DNA of 64,000 nt from CAZGUH01 sp964529005 (GTDB lineage Bacteria; Actinomycetota; Acidimicrobiia; Acidimicrobiales; Ilumatobacteraceae), in assembly GCA_964529005.1 (NCBI GenBank), contig CAZGUH010000017.1, positions 11,094-75,093 of the forward strand, in the 5' to 3' direction. The translations under genes and the position numbers were made by a program. The notes under the pieces were generated by a model. The model was given only the letters and a program-made list of their open reading frames with translations, ran no database searches and was not told the origin of the DNA. Within the stretch, counting starts at the first letter, position 1. Each line of letters opens with the position of its first letter. This document shows positions 30,859-39,624 of this stretch, piece after piece.

Positions 30859-32390
30859 TCGCCCGGTCGCGGCGGGCGTGGAACGCCGTCCGGCGCGCGC
30901 TCGCCTCCGTGCGCGTGCGCGTCGCCCTCGTAGCGGCGGGCGTGTTCGCGGTGACGCTGGTGATCGCGTCGGTCATGCTGCTGCGCGCCCTGGAGGCCGA
31001 GCTCGTCGGCGACATCCGGCGCGCCGACGAGATGGCGTTGCACGCCCGCGCGCTGAGCGTGGCCCGCGATGGCCTGGGAGACGCGGCCGGATCGACGGAC
31101 GCGGTGCCCGTCGGCGCAGGCGGCCAGGTGGCCTACCGCATGGAGCGACCGGGGGGCGTCATCGTGGTGACGCTGCCCGGACCGGTCGCCGCCGGGACGA
31201 GCGAGATCGTGGGGCCTCCGAGCGACGCGGTCGACACCGACGCGGTCTACACCGATGCCGTCGTCGGCGAGGACGAGATCGGCCGCCCGTTCACGCTCCC
31301 GATCGATCGCCAATCCGCCGAGCTGCTCGGGATCGTCGCTCCGGGCGGGCCGTTCCTCGTCAGCACGTTGCACCTGCAAGGAGGTGTGTCGCTGGCCACG
31401 GCCTCGTCGCTGGCGGCGGTCGAGCACACGCTCGACACCACGCGAGCCGCACTGTGGGTCGCGGTGCCCGCGCTCGTATTGTTGGTGGCCGCGTTGGCGT
31501 GGCTCGTCGTCGGCCGCGCGCTGCGCCCCGTGCACGCGGTGACGTCGCGGGTCGCGGCCATCAGCTCGACGTCGTTGCACGAACGCGTGCCCGTGCCGGT
31601 CGTCGCCGACGAGGTGGGGGAGTTGGCGACGACGATGAACTCGATGCTCGACCGCCTGGAGACCTCGACGAAGGTCAACCGGCAGCTGGTCTCCGACGCG
31701 TCGCACGAGCTGCGCACGCCGATCGCCGTGATGCGCGCCGAGCTCGAAGTCGCACGGCTCGACCCGGACGCCGACTGGGACGCGGTGAGCACCGGGCTGC
31801 TCGGCGAGGTCGACCGTCTCCAATCGCTCGTCGACGACCTGCTGCTGATGGCGCAGATGGCTGAGCGCCCGCGCTCGATCGAGGACGTCGCGCTCGATCG
31901 CGTCGTGCACGATGCGGCGAGCCGCCGCCGTCGCGTCCCGGTGCGCGCCGTCGGCCTCGAGGACGTGGCGCCCGACGCGATGACGATCGACGCGCACGCC
32001 GCGGCCGTGCAGCGCGCGGTCGACCACGTCGTCGCGAACGCGGCCCGCCACGCCGCGAGCGCGGTGGAGGCGCGCGTCGTCGACGACGGGGCCGGAGGCG
32101 TGTCAGTCGTCGTCGACGACGATGGGCCGGGCATCCCCGTCGCAGATCGAGCGCGCGTGCTCGAGCGGTTCGTGCGCCTCGACGAGGCCCGCAGCCGTGA
32201 CGCGGGCGGCTCGGGGCTCGGTCTCGCCGTCGCTGCCGAGGTGATGCGCGTGCACGGCGGGAGCATCGAGATCGGCACGTCCGCCTCTGGGGGCGCGAGG
32301 GTGGAACTGCGCTTCCCGGCGCGAACGTCGTCACAGCCCCTGGGTACCGTGAGTGGCCATGACCGACGGGGGCGCCGCGCCCGGGACTGA
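30855..32390 (+). CDS. Sensor histidine kinase
   Basis: A 511-aa kinase. Two transmembrane helices (VRVALVAAGVFAVTLVIASV and VAVPALVLLVAALAWLVVG) frame an extracytoplasmic sensor of about 150 residues without recognisable domain. A HAMP linker (ALRPVHAVTSRVAAISS) follows, then the phosphoacceptor helix with H284 in SDASHELRTPIAVMRAELEV. The ATPase domain has HVVANAARHA (N box), DDDGPGIPVADR (G1) and GGSGLGLAVAAEV (G2). The GTG start overlaps the regulator stop. The last 32 bases overlap the start of the SWIM gene, which ties the two-component system to the MoxR/VWA set. Confidence 0.9.
   Translation: MIARSRRAWNAVRRALASVRVRVALVAAGVFAVTLVIASVMLLRALEAELVGDIRRADEMALHARALSVARDGLGDAAGSTDAVPVGAGGQVAYRMERPGGVIVVTLPGPVAAGTSEIVGPPSDAVDTDAVYTDAVVGEDEIGRPFTLPIDRQSAELLGIVAPGGPFLVSTLHLQGGVSLATASSLAAVEHTLDTTRAALWVAVPALVLLVAALAWLVVGRALRPVHAVTSRVAAISSTSLHERVPVPVVADEVGELATTMNSMLDRLETSTKVNRQLVSDASHELRTPIAVMRAELEVARLDPDADWDAVSTGLLGEVDRLQSLVDDLLLMAQMAERPRSIEDVALDRVVHDAASRRRRVPVRAVGLEDVAPDAMTIDAHAAAVQRAVDHVVANAARHAASAVEARVVDDGAGGVSVVVDDDGPGIPVADRARVLERFVRLDEARSRDAGGSGLGLAVAAEVMRVHGGSIEIGTSASGGARVELRFPARTSSQPLGTVSGHDRRGRRARD
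32345..32350 (+). promoter_or_regulatory. Possible internal -10 hexamer (TACCGT) for the SWIM operon
   Basis: TACCGT inside the 3' end of the kinase gene is eight bases before ATG 32359. It matches the leaderless layout seen elsewhere in the window, so the SWIM operon may have a promoter of its own as well as read-through from the kinase. Confidence 0.35.
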
Positions 32391-33765
32391 CGCCACATGG
32401 GTGGTGGAGCACGTGCTCGCCCTGGCGCGCACGCCCGCGCACGCCGCGGCCGCGGAAGCGACGGCGGTGGCGGCGCGCTGGTCGGGTCTCGGTGGCGACG
32501 ACAGCGCCGTGTGGGGCCGCTGCCGTGGGAGCGGCGCCGAACCGTACGACGTCGCCGTCCACCACGCGCCGCAGCCCGGTGGAGAGGTCGCCGCCCGGTG
32601 CAGCTGTCCCGCTCGGGTGGCGCCGTGCAAGCACGCGCTGGCTCTGCTGTTGCTGTGGGTCCGCGGCGCGGCGCCGGCCGCGCCGACCCCCGCTGCCGTG
32701 CGCCGCTGGGTCGCGAGCCGTGTCGCCGCGGCGGCAGCGAGCGACGCATCGGTCGGGCAGGCGCCGCAGGCCGTGCCGGCGCCGGGTGGCGGGGGCGCTC
32801 CTCAGCAGGCCCGCGACCGGCGCCGCGACGACCGCCTCCAACGGGTGCACGCCGGCCTCACCGAGCTCGACCGGTGGATCGCCGACCGTCTGCGCACCGG
32901 TCTCTCCGATCCCGACCTCGCCCGCTACGGCACGTGGGATGCGCTCGCCGCGCGGCTCGTCGACGCGCAGGCGCAAGGTCTGGCGAACAGGGTGCGCCGG
33001 CTCGGTGGCACGGTCGGGGCGCGGCCCAACTGGCACGTCGACCTCCTGGCCGAGCTCGGGGTGTTGCACCTGCTGGCCCAGGCGGGCCGGCGCATCCCCG
33101 ACCTGCCGCCCGATCTCGGCGACGGCGTCGCGGCCGCGGTGGGGTGGCAGGTGCGCCAGGCCGACGTGCTGGCCGGGGTGCCCGAAACCGACCGCTGGAT
33201 CGTCGCCGGCCGCAGCGATGCCCGCGAGGACCGCATCGTCGTGCGGCGCACGTGGCTGTGGGGGGCGAGCACCGGCCGCTGGGCGATGACGTTGTCGTTC
33301 GCCGCGTACGGTCAGCAGCTCGACGACCGCTTCACGCCGGGCGACGAGGTGCACGCCGACCTGCACCGCTATCCCGGGGCGGTCCGGTTGCGTGCGCTCG
33401 TCGGCCGCTTGCACGAGCCCGTCACGGCCGCGCACGGCCACCCTGTGGCGCACTCCGTCGCGGACGGCTGCGCAGCCGTGGGCCGGGCGATCGCCGCCGA
33501 ACCGTGGATCGAGCGATATCCGGTCACCCTCCGGGCCGAGATCGCATCCTCGGAGCGCGGCGGCGGGTGGTCGCTGGTCGACGGCGCCGGCAGCGTCCCG
33601 GTGGTCGCCGGCGCGCCCGGCATCGACGTCGCGCTGGCGTGCACGGCGTCGGGGCCGTGCGCGATGACGGTCGAGTGGACACCGCTCGGGTTCCTGCCCG
33701 TGGCCATCCATCTGCCCGATCGCACCGTCGACATCGGTCCCGCCCACCTGGAGTCGGCGGCGTGA
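32359..33765 (+). CDS. SWIM zinc-finger protein of a MoxR/VWA gene set
   Basis: A 468-aa protein. The SWIM zinc motif is complete at residues 81-92: C81-x-C83-x6-C90-x-H92 (ARCSCPARVAPCKHALAL). A low-complexity linker (about 115-145) leads to a helical and beta-rich C-terminal region without a recognised domain. SWIM fingers bind DNA or protein. In several bacteria (from memory, also E. coli yehQ) a SWIM protein is encoded beside MoxR and VWA proteins, but its task is not known. ATG 32359 was chosen; GTG 32353 is in frame. Its TGA overlaps the next GTG (GTGA). Confidence 0.8.
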   Translation: MTDGGAAPGTDATWVVEHVLALARTPAHAAAAEATAVAARWSGLGGDDSAVWGRCRGSGAEPYDVAVHHAPQPGGEVAARCSCPARVAPCKHALALLLLWVRGAAPAAPTPAAVRRWVASRVAAAAASDASVGQAPQAVPAPGGGGAPQQARDRRRDDRLQRVHAGLTELDRWIADRLRTGLSDPDLARYGTWDALAARLVDAQAQGLANRVRRLGGTVGARPNWHVDLLAELGVLHLLAQAGRRIPDLPPDLGDGVAAAVGWQVRQADVLAGVPETDRWIVAGRSDAREDRIVVRRTWLWGASTGRWAMTLSFAAYGQQLDDRFTPGDEVHADLHRYPGAVRLRALVGRLHEPVTAAHGHPVAHSVADGCAAVGRAIAAEPWIERYPVTLRAEIASSERGGGWSLVDGAGSVPVVAGAPGIDVALACTASGPCAMTVEWTPLGFLPVAIHLPDRTVDIGPAHLESAA

Positions 33766-34574
33766 GCGCGCTCGACACGCGCGCCTACTGGGACGACCTG
33801 GTCACCTGCGCGATGCTCGGCGCCGACCGCCGCGAACCGCCGCACGCTCCGCCCGGTCCGTTCGCCGACCTCGCGCTCGACGACCCCCGGCCGGCTCCCG
33901 CCGAGCGGTTGGCCCAGCAGATCGCTGCGGTCGCCGTCGCCCGCCGCGCCGGCATGCGGCCCGCCGCCGCGCCACGCCACGGGCGCGCGGGCCCGGAGAT
34001 CGACGAACGCCCCGCGACCCCGCCGATCGCCTCGCACCGCTGGCGGGCCGTGGTGGCGCGGTTCGCGGTGCTGGAGGACGAATGGCTGGTGGCGGTGCTG
34101 GCGTTCGGCTGGCGGTTGTCTCCCGAGTTGGCGCCGCCGTTGCTGCGTCGCCACCGCACGCACCCGGTCCGCGCCGCGCGCGTGCGCGCCGCATGCGGTC
34201 CGCTCGCCGCTTGGCTCGTCGAGCAGATGCCCGACCTCGCGCCGTCGGCCGCCGCGCGCGTGAGGGTGCCGGCCGAAGCGCTGACGACGCTGCCCGACCT
34301 GCCGATCCCGCCCGACCTTCTCGCGCTCACGCGCGGTGACGACGATGCGCCCGGCGCCGACGAGGTGGTCGCCGCCTTGTGCGAACCGGTGCGGCACGGC
34401 CGGGTGCCGGCCGCCCATCTGCGTGCCCTCGCCAACGTCGTCGCCCGCGTCCCTCGCTCCGTGCTGCCCGCCATCGCCGAGGCGCTCGAATCGCATCCCC
34501 TGGGCGACATGGCCCGCATGCGCGCGGCCATGATCGCCGACCTCACCCCCCCGACCCCCGCGGAGGATCCGTGA
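33762..34574 (+). CDS. DUF5691-type helical protein of the MoxR/VWA set
   Basis: A 270-aa soluble protein rich in alanine and arginine with no transmembrane segment. Recognisable are the opening ALDTRAYWDDLVTCAMLGAD and the paired-helix region EWLVAVLAFGWRLSPELAPP and LAAWLVEQMPDLAP. The second half resembles HEAT-like helical hairpins (AHLRALANVVARVPRSVLPA). I place it in DUF5691 from position and these blocks, not from a search. No catalytic motif can be named. Both ends overlap the neighbouring genes by four bases, so its product is made in step with the SWIM and MoxR proteins. Confidence 0.65.
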   Translation: MSALDTRAYWDDLVTCAMLGADRREPPHAPPGPFADLALDDPRPAPAERLAQQIAAVAVARRAGMRPAAAPRHGRAGPEIDERPATPPIASHRWRAVVARFAVLEDEWLVAVLAFGWRLSPELAPPLLRRHRTHPVRAARVRAACGPLAAWLVEQMPDLAPSAAARVRVPAEALTTLPDLPIPPDLLALTRGDDDAPGADEVVAALCEPVRHGRVPAAHLRALANVVARVPRSVLPAIAEALESHPLGDMARMRAAMIADLTPPTPAEDP

Positions 34575-35653
34575 CCCAGCCCACCGTGCTGCGGCCGCAT
34601 GCCGAGACCGAGTTCGCCGGCGAGCTCGCCGCCCTGGCGGCCGCCGACGAACGACCGCGCCCGCCCGGGTGGGCGATGTCGCCGTGGGCGGTCGTCACCT
34701 ACCTGATGGGCGGCACGCTGGCCGACGGCCACGTCGTCACGCCGAAGTACGTCGGCCAGCGCCGCCTGATCGAGATCGCCGTCGCCACGCTGGCGACCGA
34801 CCGGGCGCTGTTGCTGCTCGGCGTGCCTGGCACGGCCAAGACGTGGGTCAGCGAGCACTTGGCGGCCGCGATCAGCGGCGACAGCACGCTGCTCGTGCAA
34901 GGCACGGCAGGCACCACCGAGGAGGCGTTGCGCTACGGCTGGAACTACGCCCGGCTGCTCGCCGACGGCCCGTCGGAGGCGGCGCTGGTGCCGAGCCCGG
35001 TGCTGCGGGCGATGCAGCGCGGGGCGATCGTGCGCGTCGAAGAGCTCACCCGCTTGGCGTCCGACGTGCAGGACGCGCTCGTCACCATCCTGTCGGAGAA
35101 GACCTTGCCGATCCCGGAGTTCGCCTCCGAGGTGCAAGCGGTGCAGGGCTTCAACCTGATCGCCACTGCGAACGATCGCGATCGCGGCGTCAACGAGCTG
35201 TCGAGCGCGCTGCGCCGCCGGTTCAACACCGTCGTGCTGCCGCTGCCCGCTACCGTCGAGGAGGAGGTCGCGATCGTCTCGCGGCGGGTCAACGAGCTCG
35301 GGGCCGCGCTGCGGCTGCCCGCGGTCGCGCCGGCGGACGAGATCCGCCGTGTCGTCACCGTGTTCCGCGAGCTGCGCAGCGGCGTCACGGCCGACGGCCG
35401 CACCGCGCTCAAGGCGCCGTCCGGGTCGCTCAGCACCGCCGAGGCGATCAGCGTGATCACCAGCGGCCTGGCGTTGTCGGCGCACTTCGGCGACGGGTCG
35501 GTCGGCCCGGCCGATGTCGCCGCCGGCATCCTCGGCGCGGTCGTGAAGGACCCGGTGCACGACGCGGTCGCGTGGCGCGAGTACCTCGAGGCCGTCGTGC
35601 GCGAGCGGCCCGGGTGGGGCGACTTCTACGACGCCTGCCGCGAGCTGGGTTGA
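34571..35653 (+). CDS. MoxR-family AAA ATPase
   Basis: A 360-aa AAA+ ATPase. Walker A is G84-VPGTAK-T91; the Walker B/acid region IVRVEELTRLASDVQDALV lies near residue 155; sensor 1 is FNLIATANDRDRGVNELSSA, and the arginine finger is within LRRRFNTVVLPLP. MoxR ATPases act as chaperones that work with a VWA-domain protein, often to insert a cofactor or remodel a complex. Here the VWA partner is two genes downstream. The GTG start overlaps the DUF5691 stop, with GGAGGATCC in front as ribosome binding site. Confidence 0.9.
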   Translation: MTQPTVLRPHAETEFAGELAALAAADERPRPPGWAMSPWAVVTYLMGGTLADGHVVTPKYVGQRRLIEIAVATLATDRALLLLGVPGTAKTWVSEHLAAAISGDSTLLVQGTAGTTEEALRYGWNYARLLADGPSEAALVPSPVLRAMQRGAIVRVEELTRLASDVQDALVTILSEKTLPIPEFASEVQAVQGFNLIATANDRDRGVNELSSALRRRFNTVVLPLPATVEEEVAIVSRRVNELGAALRLPAVAPADEIRRVVTVFRELRSGVTADGRTALKAPSGSLSTAEAISVITSGLALSAHFGDGSVGPADVAAGILGAVVKDPVHDAVAWREYLEAVVRERPGWGDFYDACRELG

Positions 35654-35660
35654 GCCGCCG

Positions 35661-37871
35661 ATGAGCGTGGCTCTGTTCGGCATCCGCCACCACGGCCCCG
35701 GCTCGGCGCGCGCCCTCGACGCCGCGCTCGCATCGCTCGCCCCCGACGTGGTGCTCGTCGAGCTGCCTCGCGACACCGAACCGGCGTTGCGGTGGATCGC
35801 CGACGACGACCTCGTGCCGCCCGTCGCGCTGCTCGGCTACGCCGTGGCCGAGCCCGCTCGCTCGGTGTTCCTGCCCCTCGCGGGCTTCAGCCCCGAGTGG
35901 CGCGCGGCCCGGTACGCAGCCCGCCACGGCGTCCCTCTGCGGCCGATCGACCTGGCGGTGAAGCACATGCTCGCCGCCGGGCCGGACGAGTCGCTCACCG
36001 CCGATGCCGCGATGGTCGTCGACCCCATCGGCGCGCTCGCCGCGGCCGCCGGCGATCCCGACCCCGAGCGCTGGTGGGACGACGTGATCGAGCATCGCGG
36101 CGACGGCGAGCCGGCGTTCGCCGCCGTCGCCGACGCGATGAGCGCAGTGCGCGCCGGAGCTCCGCCGCCGAGCATCGGCGAGGTGCGCCGCGAGGCGACC
36201 ATGCGCGCCGGGATCCGCGCCGCGATCGGCGACGGGTTCCGGCGGATCGCGGTCGTGTGCGGCGCCTGGCACGTACCGGCGCTCGACCTCGAGCATGCGC
36301 CGTCGGCAGCGGCGGACGCCGCGACCGTACGCGGCCTGCCCTCCGTCAAGGCAGCCGTCACCTGGGTGCCATGGACCGACGAGCGCTTGACGCGCACGTC
36401 CGGCTATGGCGCCGGCGTGCTCAGCCCGGCGTGGTACGCGCACGTGGACGCGCACCCGGGGCCCGATCGCGTCAGCCGCTGGTTCGTCGACGCCGCACGG
36501 CTGCTGCGCGACCGGGGCATGGCGACGTCGCCCGATCACCTGATCGCCGGCGCTCGGATGGCGGACACGTTGGCGGCGCTGCGCGGGCGCCCGCGGCCCG
36601 GCCTCGCAGAGGTCCTCGATGCCGCGTCCGCCGTCCTGGGCGAAGGTGGTGAGGGGGCGCTGGCGCTCGTGCGGCGCTCGCTCGTCGTCGGCGAGGGCAT
36701 CGGCCGCGTCCCTGAAGGGGCCCCGCTCGTGCCCCTCGCCCGCGATCTCGCCGCCGAGCAACGGCGCTGCCGCATGCGGCCCGTCAGCGGCGTCACCGAC
36801 GTCGAGCTCGATCTGCGCACACCGCTCGGGCGCAACCGTTCGCAGCTGCTGCACCGCACGCGGGCGCTCGGCCTCGGGTGGGCCGAACTCACCGAAGGCC
36901 GCGGCTCGTCGGGCACGTTCCGCGAGTCGTGGCGCGTGGCGTGGTCGCCCGAGATCGAGATCCGCGTCATCGAGCTGTCGGTCCTGGGCAGCACCCTCGC
37001 CTCGTCGGCCGCGGCGCGCATCGGCGCCCGTGCGGCGGCCGCCACCACCCTCGCCGACATCGTCACCGCGCTCGACGACGCGCTGCTGTGCCACCTGCCC
37101 GAGGCGGTCGAACCGTGCGTGCACATGCTGTCCACGCGCTGCGCCACCGATCCCGACGTCGGCCACCTGATGGACGTGCTCGGTCCGCTCGGCGCCGCGA
37201 CGCGCTACGGCGACGTTCGGGCGACAGACGCGGCCTCGCTCTGCGCGGCGCTCGACGGCATCGTCGTGCGGGTGATCGCGGGGGTGGCGCCGGCGTGCGC
37301 CTCGTTGAACGACGAAGCCGCCGCGGCGATGGCCGAGCGGCTGGCGTCGACCCACGCAGCGCTGGCGCTCGTCGACCATCCGGCGCGCGCTACCGAATGG
37401 CCGCGGGTCCTCGGCGCGCTGGCCGATGGCCGCGGCATCCACGGGCTCGTGCAGGGAAGGGCGACACGGCTCGTGCACGACGCGGGGGCGTGGACGTCGG
37501 CGCGGGTCGCGGCCCGGCTGTCGCGGGCGCTGTCGGTCGGCACCCCGCCGGCGGTCGGGGCCGCCTTCGTCGAGGGGTTCCTCGCCGGCAGCGGCGCTGT
37601 GCTGATCCACGACACGGCGTTGCTCGCGGTGGTCGACGAATGGTTGTCGGCTTTGCCCGCGGACGGATTCGTCGCCGTGACGCCGTTGCTGCGGCGCACG
37701 TTCGGGGCGTTCGAGCCGGCCGAGCGACGGCTCATCGGCGAGCACGTCGCGCGCGGGCGGGCCACCCCGCCCGCCGAGCTGAGCTCCGATCTCGACCCCG
37801 AACGGACGCTGGCCGGGCTGTCCACCGTGCGGCTGATGCTGGGGATCGACCGGGCAGGGGTGAACTGGTGA
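35661..37871 (+). CDS. DUF5682 family protein of the MoxR/VWA set
   Basis: A 736-aa soluble protein. The N-terminal block ALFGIRHHGPGSARALDAAL and VVLVELPRDTEPALRWIADD, with a later FRRIAVVCGAWHVPALDLEH, resemble the TraB/ChaN-like fold, in which histidines and acidic residues bind a metal. The C-terminal 450 residues are helical and carry the conserved VELDLRTPLGRNRSQLLHRT. This family is found almost only beside MoxR and VWA genes. A hydrolytic or metal-dependent activity is possible but unproven. It starts seven bases after the MoxR stop and its own stop overlaps the VWA gene's GTG. Confidence 0.75.
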   Translation: MSVALFGIRHHGPGSARALDAALASLAPDVVLVELPRDTEPALRWIADDDLVPPVALLGYAVAEPARSVFLPLAGFSPEWRAARYAARHGVPLRPIDLAVKHMLAAGPDESLTADAAMVVDPIGALAAAAGDPDPERWWDDVIEHRGDGEPAFAAVADAMSAVRAGAPPPSIGEVRREATMRAGIRAAIGDGFRRIAVVCGAWHVPALDLEHAPSAAADAATVRGLPSVKAAVTWVPWTDERLTRTSGYGAGVLSPAWYAHVDAHPGPDRVSRWFVDAARLLRDRGMATSPDHLIAGARMADTLAALRGRPRPGLAEVLDAASAVLGEGGEGALALVRRSLVVGEGIGRVPEGAPLVPLARDLAAEQRRCRMRPVSGVTDVELDLRTPLGRNRSQLLHRTRALGLGWAELTEGRGSSGTFRESWRVAWSPEIEIRVIELSVLGSTLASSAAARIGARAAAATTLADIVTALDDALLCHLPEAVEPCVHMLSTRCATDPDVGHLMDVLGPLGAATRYGDVRATDAASLCAALDGIVVRVIAGVAPACASLNDEAAAAMAERLASTHAALALVDHPARATEWPRVLGALADGRGIHGLVQGRATRLVHDAGAWTSARVAARLSRALSVGTPPAVGAAFVEGFLAGSGAVLIHDTALLAVVDEWLSALPADGFVAVTPLLRRTFGAFEPAERRLIGEHVARGRATPPAELSSDLDPERTLAGLSTVRLMLGIDRAGVNW

Positions 37872-39016
37872 GCTCCGACACCGAACGTCTGCGGCGGTGG
37901 CGGCTGGTGCTCGGCGGCGGCGACCCGGAGCACGGGGAGGGAACCGGCGTCGACCTGCACGGCGACGACGTGCGCATCGATGCCGCGCTCGCCGCGGTCT
38001 ACGACACCCGGCCGGCGCGCCGCGGCGGCAGCAGCCGGCGCGGCGGCCTCGCCTCGTCGTCGCCGTCGGTCGCCCGGTGGCTCGGCGACATCCGCCGCTA
38101 CTTCCCCACGAGCGTCGTCCAGGTGATGCAACGCGACGCGATCGAGCGCCTCGATCTGCGGCGTTTGCTGCTCGAGCCGGAGATGCTGCGCGAGGTCACC
38201 CCCGACCTGCGCCTCGTCACGTTGCTCGTCGAGCTCAACAAGCTGCTGCCCGACACCACGCGGGCGACGGCACGTCACGTCGTCGCGCAGGTGCTGACCG
38301 ATCTCGAACGGCGCCTCGGGGCGCGCACGCGCCAAGCGGTTCATGGCGCTCTCGCACGCAGCGACCGCACCCACCGCCCGCGCCCCAACGACATCGACTG
38401 GCCGCACACGATCCGCGCCAACCTGCGCCACTGGATCCCCGAGCACCAGACCGTGGTGCCCGAGCGCCTGGTCGGCTTCGGCCACCGGCGCCAGAGCTTG
38501 GCGCGCGACGTCATCGTCGCCGTCGACCAGAGCGGGTCGATGGCCGACAGCGTCGTGTACGCGGCGTTGTTCGCCGCCGTGCTGGCGTCGATGCCGGCGC
38601 TGCGCACGTCGCTCGTCGCCTTCGACACCTCGGTCGCCGACCTCACACCCTTGCTGCACGATCCCGTCGACGTGCTGTTCGGCGTGCAGCTCGGCGGCGG
38701 CACCGACATCGGTCAGGCGATGCGCTACTGCCGGTCGCTGGTCACCCGTCCGGCGCAGACGGTGATCGTGGTGGTGACCGACCTCTTCGAAGGCGCCAGC
38801 GTCGAGGTCCTGCGCGAGCAGATGGCCGCCGCGGCGCGCTCGGGCATGACGGTCGTCGTGCTGCTGGCGCTGAGCGACGAGGGAGCTCCGATGTACGACC
38901 ACGACAACGCCGCGGCGCTCGCGGCGATGGGCATCGCGTGCCTCGCGTGCACGCCCGACCGCTTCCCCGACGTCCTCGCCGCGGCGCTCGAAGGACGGCC
39001 GATCCCCACGGTCTGA
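37868..39016 (+). CDS. VWA domain protein, partner of the MoxR ATPase
   Basis: A 382-aa soluble protein. The N-terminal half is a helical domain with RWLGDIRRYFPTSVVQVMQR, and a basic central stretch holds the THRPRPNDIDWPHTIRANLR block. The C-terminal half is a von Willebrand A domain. The MIDAS is intact: D220-x-S222-x-S224 in VAVDQSGSMADSV, the threonine in LGGGTDIGQAM, and the aspartate in VVVTDLFEGA. The domain binds a ligand through a metal ion. It is the last gene of the overlapping set. A cytosolic complex of SWIM, MoxR and VWA proteins is the likely product; its target is unknown. Confidence 0.85.
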   Translation: MSSDTERLRRWRLVLGGGDPEHGEGTGVDLHGDDVRIDAALAAVYDTRPARRGGSSRRGGLASSSPSVARWLGDIRRYFPTSVVQVMQRDAIERLDLRRLLLEPEMLREVTPDLRLVTLLVELNKLLPDTTRATARHVVAQVLTDLERRLGARTRQAVHGALARSDRTHRPRPNDIDWPHTIRANLRHWIPEHQTVVPERLVGFGHRRQSLARDVIVAVDQSGSMADSVVYAALFAAVLASMPALRTSLVAFDTSVADLTPLLHDPVDVLFGVQLGGGTDIGQAMRYCRSLVTRPAQTVIVVVTDLFEGASVEVLREQMAAAARSGMTVVVLLALSDEGAPMYDHDNAAALAAMGIACLACTPDRFPDVLAAALEGRPIPTV

Positions 39017-39041
39017 GGCGGTCCGCCGAGCTGCGTCCGGG

Positions 39042-39047
39042 TAACGT
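39042..39047 (+). promoter_or_regulatory. -10 hexamer (TAACGT) of the Nfu-N-type gene
   Basis: TAACGT lies seven bases before ATG 39055, with no Shine-Dalgarno. It separates this gene's transcription from the VWA operon upstream. Confidence 0.45.
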
Positions 39048-39054
39048 CGCCGGT

Positions 39055-39528
39055 ATGGGTCAGCCTGTCGCCGTGGTCGAAAAGCCGAGCCGCATCCCAG
39101 GTGTCGTCCGCTTCGAGGCCAACCGCAACCTCACCGGCATGGGACACGAGACGTTCCGCAGCGCGGGCGACGCGATCGGCCCGCGCCCGGCCGCCGAGCT
39201 CGCCCGGCGGCTGTTCGCCACGGGCAAGGTCGACGCCGTGCACGTGTACGGCAACGTGATCTCGGTCGACGTCGCCAAGGGGTACGCCCCCGACGGGTTG
39301 AGCGAAACGGTGCGTGACCTGTACCAGTACTGGCGGCCGGGCATGACGCCTCCGGCGTTCGAGGATCTCGTCGCGCCGGAGGAGGCGGCCCCCGCCGCGG
39401 GCGCCGCCCCGAGCGGCGGTGACGGTGGCGACGCAGCGCTGTCGGAGGCGGCCAAGCGGGTGCCTGCCCACCTGCTCGAGCGCAGCCGCCTGGCGCGGGA
39501 GCGCTGGAAGGCGAAGCAGGCCGGGTAG
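39055..39528 (+). CDS. Nfu/NifU N-terminal-domain-like protein
   Basis: A 157-aa protein. Residues 15 to about 105 match the Nfu N-terminal head domain: VVRFEANRNLTGMGHETF, ARRLFATGKVDAVHVYGN and ISVDVAKGYAPDGLSETV. The C-terminal CxxC NifU domain that carries the Fe-S cluster is missing; instead there is an alanine/glycine-rich linker and a helix RVPAHLLERSRLARERWKAK. In actinobacteria such stand-alone head-domain proteins are common and uncharacterised. A link to Fe-S assembly is only suggestive. Confidence 0.7.
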   Translation: MGQPVAVVEKPSRIPGVVRFEANRNLTGMGHETFRSAGDAIGPRPAAELARRLFATGKVDAVHVYGNVISVDVAKGYAPDGLSETVRDLYQYWRPGMTPPAFEDLVAPEEAAPAAGAAPSGGDGGDAALSEAAKRVPAHLLERSRLARERWKAKQAG

Positions 39529-39548
39529 ACAGCCGGTCGCCGTTCGCC

Positions 39549-39565
39549 CCGGTCGGCTCGACCGG
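39549..39565. terminator. Hairpin after the Nfu-N gene, possible terminator
   Basis: A 7-bp stem (39549-39555 with 39559-39565) with loop GCT, 20 bases after the stop and before the SOS box of imuA. There is no T tract, so termination is uncertain. Confidence 0.35.
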
Positions 39566-39595
39566 CGCGTCGCTGGCGCTCCCCGCCCTTCCGCT

Positions 39596-39617
39596 CCGAA
39601 CATCCGTTCGGTACGCT
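39596..39617 (+). promoter_or_regulatory. LexA (SOS) box and -10 hexamer of imuA
   Basis: CCGAAC-ATCC-GTTCGG (39596-39611) contains a perfect match to the Gram-positive LexA site GAAC-N4-GTTC, with both flanking C/G pairs. One base separates the 14-bp core from TACGCT (39612-39617), which is seven bases before the GTG start. A LexA dimer here would cover the promoter. Confidence 0.85.
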
Positions 39618-39624
39618 GGACGCC

